Below are positions 25,639 through 34,034 of a stretch of DNA of 64,000 nt, in pieces (the stretch's first letter is position 1; the number at the start of each line of letters is the position of its first letter). The stretch is from Planctomycetota bacterium (GTDB taxonomy: Bacteria > Planctomycetota > UBA11346): the NCBI GenBank assembly GCA_014193115.1, contig BJHQ01000001.1, positions 62,001 to 126,000 of the forward strand, written 5' to 3'. Position numbers and translations under genes: made by a program. The notes beneath the pieces were generated by a model. The model did not search any database. It had not been told where the DNA came from and saw nothing but the letters and a program-made list of their open reading frames with translations.

Positions 25639-26271
25639 ATGCGCACGCCCCTCTGTCTGACCGCCATCGCCGCCGTCGGTTCCGTCCTCGTCCTCACCGG
25701 CTGCGGAGGACGCGACCTGGGCTACAAGGATGTCGAGCTGGCAGAGCTCCGCCGGGTCAACGCCGAGCTTGAGGCCAAGCTCGCCCAGAAGGACACCGAG
25801 CGGGTGGTCGAGGTGGTCAGGCAGGCACCATCCACCGCGACCGACGTCGACACCGCCCAGAAGGCCGTCGGCGACAAGGCCAGCGTCAGCACCCGACCCA
25901 GCGAGCTGGTGATCTCGGTGGAAAGCAACGTGCTGTTCAAGCCGGGCAGCGCCGACCTGTCGACCGACGCCAAGTCGGTGCTCAACCGCGTCGCCGCCTT
26001 GGTCAAGCAGAAATATCCGAACCATTTCGTCCGGGTCGAAGGCCACACCGACGACGAGAAGATCTCCCGCTCCAAGGACAAATGGGATGACAATTGGGAT
26101 CTGTCCGGGGGCCGGGCCCGTGGCGTGCTGCATTACCTGAACAAGCAGGGCATCGCCACCAAGGATCTCGGCTACGCCGGCTACGCCGACCAGCGCCCCC
26201 TGGCGCCGAACGCCAACGATTCCGCCCGGGCCAAGAACCGCCGGGTCGAGATCGTCGTCATCCCCAAGTGA
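25639..26271 (+). CDS. OmpA-family peptidoglycan-binding lipoprotein
   Basis: A 210-aa lipoprotein: signal peptide ending in the lipobox LTGC22, a coiled-coil-like stretch (about 30-65, LAELRRVNAELEAKLAQKD), then an OmpA/MotB C-terminal domain (about 85-208) with the peptidoglycan-binding motifs VEGHTDDE, LSGGRARGVLHYL and AKNRRVEIVV. It would anchor in a membrane and grip peptidoglycan, similar to Pal or the C-terminal part of MotB. The ATG at 25639 is chosen as the start of the signal peptide; the frame is open into moeA but that part is a shadow. No Tol genes are nearby. Confidence 0.85.
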   Translation: MRTPLCLTAIAAVGSVLVLTGCGGRDLGYKDVELAELRRVNAELEAKLAQKDTERVVEVVRQAPSTATDVDTAQKAVGDKASVSTRPSELVISVESNVLFKPGSADLSTDAKSVLNRVAALVKQKYPNHFVRVEGHTDDEKISRSKDKWDDNWDLSGGRARGVLHYLNKQGIATKDLGYAGYADQRPLAPNANDSARAKNRRVEIVVIPK

Positions 26272-26276
26272 CGTTG

Positions 26277-26399
26277 GTTTCGGTGGGCTTCGCCCCCCGG
26301 GCACTTTTTGTTTCGGTGGGCTTCGCCCCCCGTGCCCCCCGGCCTCGGTCGGCGCTCGTTTTCCTGCGGAAAACGTGGGCGGATGGGCTTCGCCCATTC
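26277..26399. repeat. Three GC-rich hairpins and a 23-bp direct repeat after the OmpA-like gene
   Basis: A 23-bp direct repeat (GTTTCGGTGGGCTTCGCCCC plus CCG) occurs at 26277 and 26310; each carries a GGGC-TTC-GCCC hairpin. A perfect 8-bp stem with a TGC loop (CGTTTTCC/GGAAAACG, 26357-26375) and a third hairpin GATGGGCTTCGCCCATTC (26382-26399) follow. The 8-bp stem may end transcription of the lipoprotein gene, though no T-run follows it. Confidence 0.8.
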
Positions 26400-26420
26400 T
26401 ATCCGCCCAGCGCTCCTTGG

Positions 26421-26735
26421 TCGGCCGTTCCCCGTCGCTTTGCTCCGGGGACCCCTGCTCCTCGATCGTCCGTTCCCCGTCGCTTTGCTCCGGGGACCCC
26501 TGCTCCTCGATCGGCCGTTCTCCGTCGCTTTGTTCCGGGGACTCCCGCTCCTCGGTCGGCCGTTCCCCGTCGCTTTGTTCCGGGGACTCCTACTCCTCGG
26601 TCGGTCGTTCCCCGTCGCTTTGCTCCGGGGACCACCCTTCGTCGCTGTGCTCCGGGGACCCCTGCTCCTCGGTCGGCCGTTCCCCGTCGCTTTGCTCCGG
26701 GGACCACCCTTCGTCGCTTTGCTCCGGGGACCTTT
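26421..26735. repeat. 45-bp tandem repeat array with internal hairpin
   Basis: Five near-identical 45-bp units start at 26421, 26466, 26511, 26556 and 26601, followed by truncated and rearranged copies (one restarting at 26673) to about 26735. Each unit contains TCCCCGTCGCTTTGCTCCGG plus GGA, a TCCCCG/CGGGGA stem. There are no spacers, so it is not a CRISPR. It fills most of the 515-bp gap between the lipoprotein gene and the rhomboid gene; nothing else is visible in that gap besides the hairpins before it. Because 45 is divisible by three, all frames stay open, producing misleading repetitive open frames on both strands. Confidence 0.93.
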
Positions 26736-26786
26736 GGGACCAATGGGTCTGCGCTTGCGCCTGCGCCCCGTCTTGACCGCTGACCC

Positions 26787-27368
26787 ATGGCCCAGCGCGA
26801 CGATTCCACCGCTTTGGGCGCCACCATCGGCTGGCTGGCCTTGTTGTGGCTGATCTTCGCACTCGAGGTCGTGGCCAGCGTGGCCTTCAAAATCCAGCTG
26901 GCTGAATGGGGCGGAGTGCGCCCCCACAACTGGTGGGGGCTGACTGGGATCGTCGGCGCCCATTTCCTCCATGCCGATCTCGGCCACCTGATCGCCAACA
27001 CCATTGGGCTGGGCATCCTTGGCCTGGTCGCTTCATCCTACAGCCGTTCGCTGACCGCGGTGGCGGTGGTGACCGCCGGCGTGTTTGCTGGCGTTTTCGC
27101 CTGGATCTTCGGCAGCGCCGGCCAGGTCCACATCGGGGCCAGCGGCATCGTCTTCGGCCTGATCGGATTCCTGCTGTTCAACGGTCTTTTCCGCAAAGGC
27201 TGCTTGGCCCTGGTGATCGCGGTGGCAGTCCTGCTGTTGTTCGGCGGCGCGCTGTACGGCGTGCTCCCGAGCCACGACAGCGACCCTCCGATCAGCTGGC
27301 AGATGCACCTTGGCGGCTTCATCGGCGGCGCCCTGGCAAGCTGGCGGACGCGCAAGGAGCGGGCCTGA
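26787..27368 (+). CDS. Rhomboid family intramembrane serine protease
   Basis: A 193-aa polytopic membrane protein with about six membrane segments. The catalytic dyad is present: S119 in GASGIVFG and H174 in WQMHLGGFIGG, plus the loop HFLHADLGHLIAN that carries the conserved His/Asn residues of the rhomboid core. It should cleave membrane-anchored substrates within the bilayer; substrate unknown. The ATG at 26787 gives the normal length for the short bacterial type. The repeat array ends about 50 bp upstream. Confidence 0.92.
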   Translation: MAQRDDSTALGATIGWLALLWLIFALEVVASVAFKIQLAEWGGVRPHNWWGLTGIVGAHFLHADLGHLIANTIGLGILGLVASSYSRSLTAVAVVTAGVFAGVFAWIFGSAGQVHIGASGIVFGLIGFLLFNGLFRKGCLALVIAVAVLLLFGGALYGVLPSHDSDPPISWQMHLGGFIGGALASWRTRKERA

Positions 27369-27477
27369 ACCGCAGCGCGGGCAGGCTATCCGCTGGCACA
27401 ATCAACGCGCCGGCACATCCTGAAAGTCCACCTGCGCTGCGGCTGTTGTCGCCCGGCCCTGACTCCGAAGGAACTCC

Positions 27478-28818
27478 ATGCGCATCGCCGTCTTCGGCAC
27501 TGGATACGTCGGTCTGGTCACTGGCACCTGCTTCGCAGAGATGGGCAACACCGTCACCTGCGTCGATGTCGATGCCGCCAAGGTCGAGCGGCTGAATCGC
27601 GGCGAGGTGCCGATCTATGAGCCTGGTCTGCACGAACTGGTGGAAGACAACTGCCGCGGGCATCGGCTGACGTTCACGACCGATCCGGCCGCTGCCCTGG
27701 CTGGCGCCGAAGCGGCCTTCATCTGCGTCGGTACGCCGATGGCCGACAATGGCGAAGCCGACCTGCGCTATGTCGAGTCTGCGGCCCGGGCCATTGGACG
27801 GCATCTGGGCGAATGGCTGGTGGTGGTCGACAAATCGACCGTGCCAGTGGGCACCGCTGACCAGGTCCGCGGTTGGATCCAATCCGAACTTGATCGCCGC
27901 GGCGTGCCGTTGCCCTTCGCGGTCGCATCGAATCCGGAATTCCTCAAGGAAGGCTCGGCGGTCGAGGATTTCATGAAGCCCGACCGGGTGGTCGTGGGCA
28001 TCGCCGATCCCCGGGCCGAACGGGTGATGCGCGACATCTATGCCCCGTTCATCCGCAATGGCCTGCGTTTCTACACCATGGACATCCGCTCCGCCGAGAT
28101 GACCAAGTACGCCGCCAACTGCATGCTGGCGACCAAGATCAGCTTCATCAACGAGATCGCCAACGTCTGCGAGCGGGTCGGCGCCGATGTCCGCCAGGTC
28201 CGCCTCGGGGTCGGCAGCGACAGCCGCATCGGCCTGCAATTCCTGCATCCTGGCGTCGGCTACGGCGGTTCGTGCTTCCCCAAGGACGTGCGCGCCCTGG
28301 TCCACACCGCCGAGGTCGCCGGTTATCACCCCGAGCTGCTGGCGGCGGTGGATGCGATCAATCAGCGCCAGAAACGGGTGATCCAGCGCAAGCTGGCGGC
28401 GTGGTGCGAGCTGACCGGAAACCGCCTCGACCGGCTGACCGTGGCGGTGTGGGGTCTGGCCTTCAAACCCAACACCGACGATGTGCGCGAATCGCCGAGC
28501 CTGGACCTGCTCCGCGACTTGTCCGCCGCCGGCGCCACGATCCGGGCTCATGACCCCAAAGCGGTCCACGAGACTCAGAAGGCCGTGGGCGCCCTGGCTG
28601 GCGTGACCTATGTCAACGACCCGTATGACGCCACTGCCGGCGCCGATGTCCTGTGCCTGATGACCGAGTGGCGGCCATACCGCCGGCCCGATTTCCGCCG
28701 CCTGGCGGCCGAGCTGCGCCACCGGGTGATCTTCGACGGCCGCAACCAGTACGATGACCAGCGGGCCGCGGAATACGGTCTGACCATCTATCCAATCGGG
28801 GTGCCGGCGCGGCGCTGA
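27478..28818 (+). CDS. UDP-glucose 6-dehydrogenase
   Basis: A 446-aa UDP-sugar dehydrogenase that oxidises UDP-glucose to UDP-glucuronate with two NAD+, supplying exopolysaccharide precursors. The Rossmann motif GTGYVGLVTGTCFAEMG lies at the N-terminus, VVDKSTVPVGTA and NPEFLKEGSA follow, and the catalytic Cys is C266 in GVGYGGSCFPKDV. Length and motifs fit the UDP-glucose branch, but other UDP-sugar substrates (for example UDP-ManNAc) cannot be excluded. An AAGGA Shine-Dalgarno lies 6 nt before the ATG. No glycosyltransferase cluster surrounds it. Confidence 0.94.
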   Translation: MRIAVFGTGYVGLVTGTCFAEMGNTVTCVDVDAAKVERLNRGEVPIYEPGLHELVEDNCRGHRLTFTTDPAAALAGAEAAFICVGTPMADNGEADLRYVESAARAIGRHLGEWLVVVDKSTVPVGTADQVRGWIQSELDRRGVPLPFAVASNPEFLKEGSAVEDFMKPDRVVVGIADPRAERVMRDIYAPFIRNGLRFYTMDIRSAEMTKYAANCMLATKISFINEIANVCERVGADVRQVRLGVGSDSRIGLQFLHPGVGYGGSCFPKDVRALVHTAEVAGYHPELLAAVDAINQRQKRVIQRKLAAWCELTGNRLDRLTVAVWGLAFKPNTDDVRESPSLDLLRDLSAAGATIRAHDPKAVHETQKAVGALAGVTYVNDPYDATAGADVLCLMTEWRPYRRPDFRRLAAELRHRVIFDGRNQYDDQRAAEYGLTIYPIGVPARR

Positions 28819-28903
28819 GCAGCGCCAGACACCGACCGACACAGTTGCCCAGCCGATCGACCTTCGGAAGCCACCTTTGCGTCTGGCCAAGTAAAGAAAC
28901 GCC

Positions 28904-29386
28904 ATGCGCACGCTCCATCGCACCTCGGTTCTCGTAGCACTGCTTTTTACCTGCGGCTGCACTGATTCCTCGGCCAATTCCAACACGCCGCGGGAAGCCC
29001 AGACTGACGATTTTGCGCTCGTGATTGATGCCGGCAGCGGCCAGGTCAGGCTCGGGCAGCGGGCTCACTTGACTGCCCGTCTGACCAATCGTTCTGGCGT
29101 GACGTTGCGTGCACCCCGCGGCTACCCGAGCCTGGTGCTCGACGTGGAAGATGGAGCCGGTCACGCGGTCTATCAAGACTTCCGCACCGGGTTGCTTGGT
29201 CCTGACGACAAGGTGATTCCGGCCGGAGCCATCGCCGCCAGCAGGGAATTGGACTGGGATCTCACGACCCACAACAGCGGTGGACCCGATGGTGTTCCCG
29301 TGCCAATGGGAACTTATCGGGTCTCTTCGTCGTGGGACAAAACCGTGAGCGTCACCCTGGAGATTCTCGACGCCGCCCCCAACTGA
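28904..29386 (+). CDS. Small predicted lipoprotein of unknown function
   Basis: A 160-aa exported protein with a lipoprotein signal peptide ending in LFTC17GC19; either Cys could be lipidated. The mature part is a single beta-rich domain (for example LTARLTNRSGVTLRAPRGYP and MGTYRVSSSWDKTVSVTLEI) resembling small immunoglobulin-like or BsuPI-like folds, but I do not recognise a named family. It is convergent with the AsmA-like gene, 8 bp between stops. Base composition is somewhat less GC-rich than its neighbours. Confidence 0.7.
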   Translation: MRTLHRTSVLVALLFTCGCTDSSANSNTPREAQTDDFALVIDAGSGQVRLGQRAHLTARLTNRSGVTLRAPRGYPSLVLDVEDGAGHAVYQDFRTGLLGPDDKVIPAGAIAASRELDWDLTTHNSGGPDGVPVPMGTYRVSSSWDKTVSVTLEILDAAPN

Positions 29387-29394
29387 GGGTGCGA

Positions 29395-30288
29395 TCACTC
29401 GGAGAACGGTTGCAGGATCAGCACCGGTTCGGTCATCCGACCGCGCATGCGGTATTGCAGGATGTTGCCGAACAGCGGACGCAGGACCGGGCCGAAGGTC
29501 CAGCGCAGCAGGTCGATCTCCTTCAGCATGCCGCCGTCCGGGCTGGCCCGCAGGCGCAGGTCGAGCTGCCAATCGAAATCGATCACACCGCTGGCCACGA
29601 CGTTCACCGCCGGGGTTTCGATCTTGGCGGCGAGAATCCGGATGCGTCCTTTGCCATCAGTCTTGTCGGGACCGAGTTCGAAGCGCACCTGGGCCCGGTC
29701 GTTGTCGCGCCGGTTGGTGGGGTCGCCAACCAGCAGATTGGCCAGCCACGGCAGCTGGATCAGGTTGGCGCCCAGGATCAGGAACTCGCCTTCGCCCTCC
29801 AGGTCGTCGATCCGGCCTTCGGGGACGGTGAAGGTAACCTTGCCGGACAGGGTTCCGCCGATGCTGTCCGCTCCCAGGCCGAGGGAGCGCAGATAGGCGT
29901 TGAAATCCACGCCTTCGACGGCTAGGCGGCCAGCATAGACCGCGCGGTCCCCGGTCGCAGGTCGGGCGCCGCGCAGCTCGACCTGGCCGGTCAGCCGTCC
30001 GCCGTAGCCGCTGGCCGACAGGTCCTGGAAAACCAGGTCGCCGCTGCGCATCACCGGCTTGGCCATGACATCGCCGAAGGTCATGCCGAGCAGGCTGACG
30101 GCGTTGGCATGGACCACCGCGCCATCGGCGGTGATCCGCCACGGCGGCGGGCGCTGTTCCTCGCCGGCGATGGCCAAGCAGAGAGCCGCCGCCAGGACCA
30201 CTGCCAGGAACCGCCAAGACACCAAGGCGCCAAGCAAATGCTTGGAGATTTCTGAGGTCTGCCCAAGTTGAACGCCTGTCGCAACCAT
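29395..30288 (-). CDS. AsmA-like exported/membrane-anchored protein
   Basis: A 297-aa protein with an N-terminal membrane anchor (SWRFLAVVLAAALCLAIAG). The body is beta-rich, with segments such as VYAGRLAVEGVDFNAYLRSL, IGGTLSGKVTFTVPEG, and a C-terminal part (FGPVLRPLFGNILQYRMRGR) like the C-terminal region of AsmA/YhdP-type envelope proteins, which take part in lipid transport to the outer membrane. It is much shorter than E. coli AsmA. The ATG at 30288 overlaps the TGA of the upstream cyclodeaminase-like gene by 4 bp (ATGA), so the two are translationally coupled. Confidence 0.65.
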   Translation of the reverse strand: MVATGVQLGQTSEISKHLLGALVSWRFLAVVLAAALCLAIAGEEQRPPPWRITADGAVVHANAVSLLGMTFGDVMAKPVMRSGDLVFQDLSASGYGGRLTGQVELRGARPATGDRAVYAGRLAVEGVDFNAYLRSLGLGADSIGGTLSGKVTFTVPEGRIDDLEGEGEFLILGANLIQLPWLANLLVGDPTNRRDNDRAQVRFELGPDKTDGKGRIRILAAKIETPAVNVVASGVIDFDWQLDLRLRASPDGGMLKEIDLLRWTFGPVLRPLFGNILQYRMRGRMTEPVLILQPFSE

Positions 30289-30830
30289 CAGCGAAGGCCC
30301 AGTTCCGCCGCATCGAGCGCAGCGCGATGGGATTCCGCCACCGCCAGCAGCTCGGCGCCTGGCCGGTTCACCAGCAAGGTCGCCCACGCGGCCCGCCCGG
30401 CGCCGGCCAGCAGATGGACACCGACCCGGACATCGCTGGCCAGGTTCGGATTGCAGGTCGGCAGGAACGCCGCCAGGGCGCCGGCTTGCAGCGCGCACAA
30501 CGCCAGCAGATCCGCAGGGATCTGGGCAGCAGCAGCTTCGGCCAGGGCCATGTCTCCACCATTTTTCCTGGCTGTTGTGACGGCGGAATAGGCTGCGGCA
30601 TCGCGCTCGGCCAGTTCCAGCGCCGCTGCTGCGCTGCGGTCGAGCTCCGTCGCCAAGTTGGCGGCGGTTTCAGCGACCGCTGCATACTTCGCACCGCTGG
30701 TGTAGCGCGCCGCCATCGCGCCAGCGGCGCAGCCCAGCGCTGCCGCCCACGCCGCGGCCGCGCCTCCGCCGGGAGTGGGCGTTCGCGCGGCCAGCGCCGT
30801 CAGCAGCTCAGGCAGCGATGCTGCGGTCAT
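30288..30830 (-). CDS. Cyclodeaminase/cyclohydrolase (FTCD C-domain) family protein
   Basis: A 180-aa helical protein. TPTPGGGAAAAWAAALGCAA near the N-terminus is the signature of the formimino-THF cyclodeaminase domain; NPNLASDVRVGVHLLAGAGR in the C-terminal half is also typical. Stand-alone members act on one-carbon-tetrahydrofolate derivatives (5-formimino-THF or methenyl-THF). The ATG at 30830 is used; a GTG at 30845 would overlap the murA stop as GTGA and is an equally plausible, coupled start adding five residues. It sits between murA and the AsmA-like gene with 4-bp-type overlaps. Confidence 0.8.
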   Translation of the reverse strand: MTAASLPELLTALAARTPTPGGGAAAAWAAALGCAAGAMAARYTSGAKYAAVAETAANLATELDRSAAAALELAERDAAAYSAVTTARKNGGDMALAEAAAAQIPADLLALCALQAGALAAFLPTCNPNLASDVRVGVHLLAGAGRAAWATLLVNRPGAELLAVAESHRAALDAAELGLR

Positions 30831-30841
30831 GTGCCGTCCGA

Positions 30842-32155
30842 TCACATCCCCGCGCCGACCGCCGCTGCGGTGGCGGCATCGCCGCCGGTTTCGTCGACCC
30901 GGGTGATCCTGGCGCCCAGCTTGCGCAGGCGTTCTTCGATCTTTTCGTAGCCGCGGTCGATGTGATAGACCCGGCTGATCCTGGTGGTGCCTTTGGCGGC
31001 GAGGGCCGCGACCACCAGGGCGGCGCTGGCCCGCAGGTCGCTGGCCATCACTTCGGCGCCGGTCAGGCGTTCGACGCCGTGGACGATGGCCTGGCCGTTG
31101 CCGACGTTGATGTTGGCACCCATCCGTTTGAGTTCGGCGGCGGCCATGAAGCGGTCGGGATAGATCCGTTCGGTCAGCACCGAGGTTCCAGTGGCGATGC
31201 TCATCAGCGCCATCATCTGCGACTGCACGTCGGTGGGGAACGCCGGGTACGGCAGCGTGGTGGCTTCGCAGGCCTTGGGCCGGTCGCAGGGCACCACGGT
31301 CATCGCCTGGCCCTTCCGGGTCACGCCGACGCCGAGCTGGCGCAGGACATCGAGCACCGCCATCAGGTGATCGGGACGGCCGCCGGTGACGGTGATCGGC
31401 GATCGGGTGATGGCGCCGGCAACCAGGAAGGTCGCGGTCTCGATCCGGTCGGGGATCACCGCCCAGTCGGCGGCCTTCAAGGATTTCACGCCGCGGATGG
31501 TGATGCGCGGACTGCCGGCGCCTTCGATGCGGGCGCCCATGTGGTTCAGGCAGTCGGCGAGATCGACGACCTCGGGCTCGCAGGCGGCGCACTCGATGAT
31601 CGTCGTGCCCTTGGCCAACACCGCAGCGCACATCACGTTGTCGGTGGCCAGTACCGATGAACCGAACTTTCCGCCCAGGTACAGCTCGGCGCCGCGCAGT
31701 CCGCCCTTAGGCGCCTTGGCGTGGACATAGCCGCCTTCGATGCGGATTTCCGCGCCGAGGGCCTCCAGGCCGCGCAGATGCAGGTCGATCGGCCGTTCGC
31801 CGATGACGCAGCCGCCGGGCAGCGACACCACCGCTTCGCCGCGGCGGGCCAGCAATGGGCCGAGGACGCAGATCCCGGCGCGCATCTGCTTGACCAGCTC
31901 GTACGGAGCGGTGCTGTTGTAGTCGTCGGCGATCCGGGTCTCGATCGTGCGGCCCTGCCAATGGGTCTCGACCCCCAGGGTATTGAGGATTTTCACCTGG
32001 GTCTGGACGTCGCGCAGCAGCGGGATGTTGCGGAACCGACAGGGTCGGTCGGTCATCACCGACACCGCCAGGATGGGCAGGGCGGCGTTCTTCGAACCGC
32101 TGACCGCGATGGTGCCGGCGAGGGGCTGCCCGCCTTCAATGACGAAGGATTCCAT
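30842..32155 (-). CDS. murA: UDP-N-acetylglucosamine 1-carboxyvinyltransferase
   Basis: A 437-aa MurA, catalysing the first committed step of peptidoglycan synthesis (enolpyruvyl transfer from PEP to UDP-GlcNAc) in the cytosol. Landmarks are SGSKNAALPILA at the N-terminus, the catalytic loop LPGGCVIGERPIDLH with C116 (E. coli C115), and PTDVQSQMMAL. Keeping Cys at this position predicts fosfomycin sensitivity of the enzyme. The ATG at 32155 matches the conserved N-terminus; 46 upstream codons are not MurA-like. It heads an overlapping operon with the cyclodeaminase-like and AsmA-like genes, and its presence shows the organism makes peptidoglycan. Confidence 0.97.
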   Translation of the reverse strand: MESFVIEGGQPLAGTIAVSGSKNAALPILAVSVMTDRPCRFRNIPLLRDVQTQVKILNTLGVETHWQGRTIETRIADDYNSTAPYELVKQMRAGICVLGPLLARRGEAVVSLPGGCVIGERPIDLHLRGLEALGAEIRIEGGYVHAKAPKGGLRGAELYLGGKFGSSVLATDNVMCAAVLAKGTTIIECAACEPEVVDLADCLNHMGARIEGAGSPRITIRGVKSLKAADWAVIPDRIETATFLVAGAITRSPITVTGGRPDHLMAVLDVLRQLGVGVTRKGQAMTVVPCDRPKACEATTLPYPAFPTDVQSQMMALMSIATGTSVLTERIYPDRFMAAAELKRMGANINVGNGQAIVHGVERLTGAEVMASDLRASAALVVAALAAKGTTRISRVYHIDRGYEKIEERLRKLGARITRVDETGGDAATAAAVGAGM

Positions 32156-32372
32156 GCTGCGATCGTGGGGCGGAACGGGCGCCGCCAAGCGGGCTGCCCG
32201 GGCCCACACGCCGCGGCTCGGGTCCGTGAAGGAACGGCCGCGACCTGCTCCATCACGCTTGGCGCGGACCGATCCGGCATTCAAGTGACTCACTCAGCGG
32301 TCCTCGGGCGTGCCGAGGGAATCAGCGAGACGCGATGGGTCGCAGCGATACTGTCAGGATCAGGAGCCATCC

Positions 32373-32999
32373 ATGCGCCTCGCCTGCCTCGCCGCCCTTG
32401 CCGTCGTGATGCCCGCCCAGGCGGCGGTGATCGGAGGCTTCGACGATCTGCGTCTGTCGCTGACCTATCCGGGAGGCAAGGCAAAAACCACGGTCGAATC
32501 CGGCGGCAGCTCGGCAACGACCACCGATGCCTGGGATTCTGCAAATCGGATCAACCTGGATTACGTCGGCGGCTGGTCGATCCCCCTGATCGGTGTGGTC
32601 GTCGGCGCCGGCGTCACGGCGGATCTGCGCAAGAACGACACCAGCACCGGATCCCTGGAATATCAGGCCTATTCCGGGCATGTGCGGGCAGGTCCGTACT
32701 GGAGCCTGCTGGAGACCTTGAACATCGAGTTGACCGGCCAGGTCGGCTATGGACTGGCCACCGTTCGGTCGAAGGCCGCCGGCAAGGAAACTTCCGACAG
32801 CGGCGGCTACGTCGAATATGGCGGCGATTTGACCATCGACGTGGCGATCCCGGTGGTCGGTCTGGTCGTGGGCGTCGCCGGCGGCTACGTCTATGGTGGC
32901 AGCAAACACGATCTGGATTCCGGCTCGGGAACGTCCACCGCGATCAAAGTCATCAATGGCAACTGGACGGTGACTGGCTTGCTCGGCTACCGGTTCTGA
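32373..32999 (+). CDS. Predicted outer-membrane beta-barrel protein (paralogue 1)
   Basis: A 208-aa exported protein with a signal peptide (MRLACLAALAVVMPAQA) and alternating amphipathic beta strands throughout; it ends in GYRF, the terminal aromatic residue typical of barrels recognised by BamA. It shares layout with the next gene: LSLTYPGGK versus IGYTFPGKR near the N-terminus, an ATTTDAWD/TYSDAWD segment, YSGHVRAGPYW versus YQGHISAGPTL in the middle, and the same C-terminus. A strong AGGAG Shine-Dalgarno lies 6 nt upstream of the ATG. Function unknown. Confidence 0.72.
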   Translation: MRLACLAALAVVMPAQAAVIGGFDDLRLSLTYPGGKAKTTVESGGSSATTTDAWDSANRINLDYVGGWSIPLIGVVVGAGVTADLRKNDTSTGSLEYQAYSGHVRAGPYWSLLETLNIELTGQVGYGLATVRSKAAGKETSDSGGYVEYGGDLTIDVAIPVVGLVVGVAGGYVYGGSKHDLDSGSGTSTAIKVINGNWTVTGLLGYRF

Positions 33000-33138
33000 G
33001 CCAAACGCCGGATCAGCCCTGGGCCGGGCGTGTCACGCGGAAATTCCCGGCCGAGGGCGACAGGGCGGACCAGCGAAGCACCCGCGCCATCCTGACGAGA
33101 CGCCCGGCGACCGCTGCCGGCAGTCGCCTGGAGCCCAC

Positions 33139-33813
33139 ATGCGTCGTCCACTGATCGTTGCGGCCCTGCTCGCCGGCTGCACCATCGCCGCTCACGCCGA
33201 GGACACCTCGTACACCGATTGGCGGATCGGCTACACCTTTCCCGGCAAGCGCGGCATCGTCGATGAGACCATCGATGGCTCGACCGTGACCTATTCCGAT
33301 GCCTGGGACGTCACCGGTCGGGTCTTCACCGATGTGGACCATGTTTGGCAGCCGGGCATTTTGGGACTGACCTTCGGCGGTGGTCTCGCTTTTGAAGACC
33401 GCCGGCGCAGCCCGCGGGCCGACGGCGCCGGCCCGCCCGGTTTCAAGGGCGGGAAAAACAAAGGCCCGATCATGAAGTACAATGTGTACCAGGGGCACAT
33501 TTCTGCTGGACCGACCCTGCGCCTTGGGGATTGGGGCACGTTGGAACTCCTGCTCCACGCCGGGATCGGAGCCGCGACCTTCGCCATCGAGTTTCAGGGT
33601 GTCGCCACCAGCTCCACCAATCCGTACTACGAATCCGGCGCCGACTTGGCCCTGATCATCGCCGATGGCACCGACAGCCCCTTCATCGGACTGTCGGTTG
33701 GCGGCATTTCCAGCTACAGCCTGCACAAAATGAAGCTGCAAGGCTACGACGTGACCTATGAGATCTACAACAACGATTTTTCGGCGAGCCTGTTCGTCGG
33801 CTACCGGTTCTGA
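33139..33813 (+). CDS. Predicted outer-membrane beta-barrel protein (paralogue 2)
   Basis: A 224-aa exported protein with a signal peptide (ALLAGCTIAAHA) and the same strand pattern and GYRF terminus as the gene 139 bp upstream, so the two are diverged tandem duplicates. It carries an extra charged loop (about 90-112, FEDRRRSPRADGAGPPGFKG) that the first copy lacks, probably an extracellular loop. The Cys in the signal region (LLAGC) could make it a lipoprotein, but the GYRF end argues for a barrel. A terminator-like hairpin follows 8 bp after the stop. Function unknown. Confidence 0.7.
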   Translation: MRRPLIVAALLAGCTIAAHAEDTSYTDWRIGYTFPGKRGIVDETIDGSTVTYSDAWDVTGRVFTDVDHVWQPGILGLTFGGGLAFEDRRRSPRADGAGPPGFKGGKNKGPIMKYNVYQGHISAGPTLRLGDWGTLELLLHAGIGAATFAIEFQGVATSSTNPYYESGADLALIIADGTDSPFIGLSVGGISSYSLHKMKLQGYDVTYEIYNNDFSASLFVGYRF

Positions 33814-33821
33814 TCGCCCAC

Positions 33822-33851
33822 AGGCCGAAAAACCGCGTTTTCGATCGGCCT
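33822..33851 (+). terminator. Hairpin after the beta-barrel pair
   Basis: AGGCCGA (33822-33828) pairs perfectly with TCGGCCT (33845-33851), and the AAAA/TTTT inside can extend the stem. It begins 9 bp after the stop of the second barrel gene. No T-run follows, so termination is likely but not certain. Confidence 0.4.
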
Positions 33852-33870
33852 GCTGCCCTGAATCCCCCCA

Positions 33871-34003
33871 GGGGGCGACCGGCTTCAACCCCGGGCTCGC
33901 GCAAGATAAAGAGGCGTTTGGCGGAAAGCCCGTCCTGTCGGGACGCCACGAGATGAGCCCGGGGTTTCAACCCCGGGCTGGTATCGCCGCGTCCCGACGG
34001 GAC
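33871..34003. repeat. Composite palindromic (REP-like) repeat, locus 1
   Basis: Two types of palindrome alternate: CGTCC/GGACG and GTCCCGACGGGAC (33931-33945, 33991-34003), and AGCCCGGGG/CCCCGGGCT (33956-33979), with a half copy CAACCCCGGGCTCGCG before them. The stretch CCCGGGCTGGTATCGCCGCG followed by TCCC and GGGACGC recurs inverted at the second locus near 45 kb, showing a dispersed family. It fills the 221-bp gap between the barrel pair and the dioxygenase gene. Confidence 0.85.
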
Positions 34004-34034
34004 GCTCAACCGCAATGAAGCGCCAAAGGCGCGC

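Noticed and set aside
26421..26735. CRISPR-like regular repeats
   Set aside because: The 45-bp units are directly abutting with no spacers, and no cas gene is nearby.
26181..26987. Collagen-like repetitive protein on the minus strand
   Set aside because: Open only because the 45-bp repeat is a multiple of three; it overlaps the ends of the lipoprotein and rhomboid genes, and has no signal or start context.
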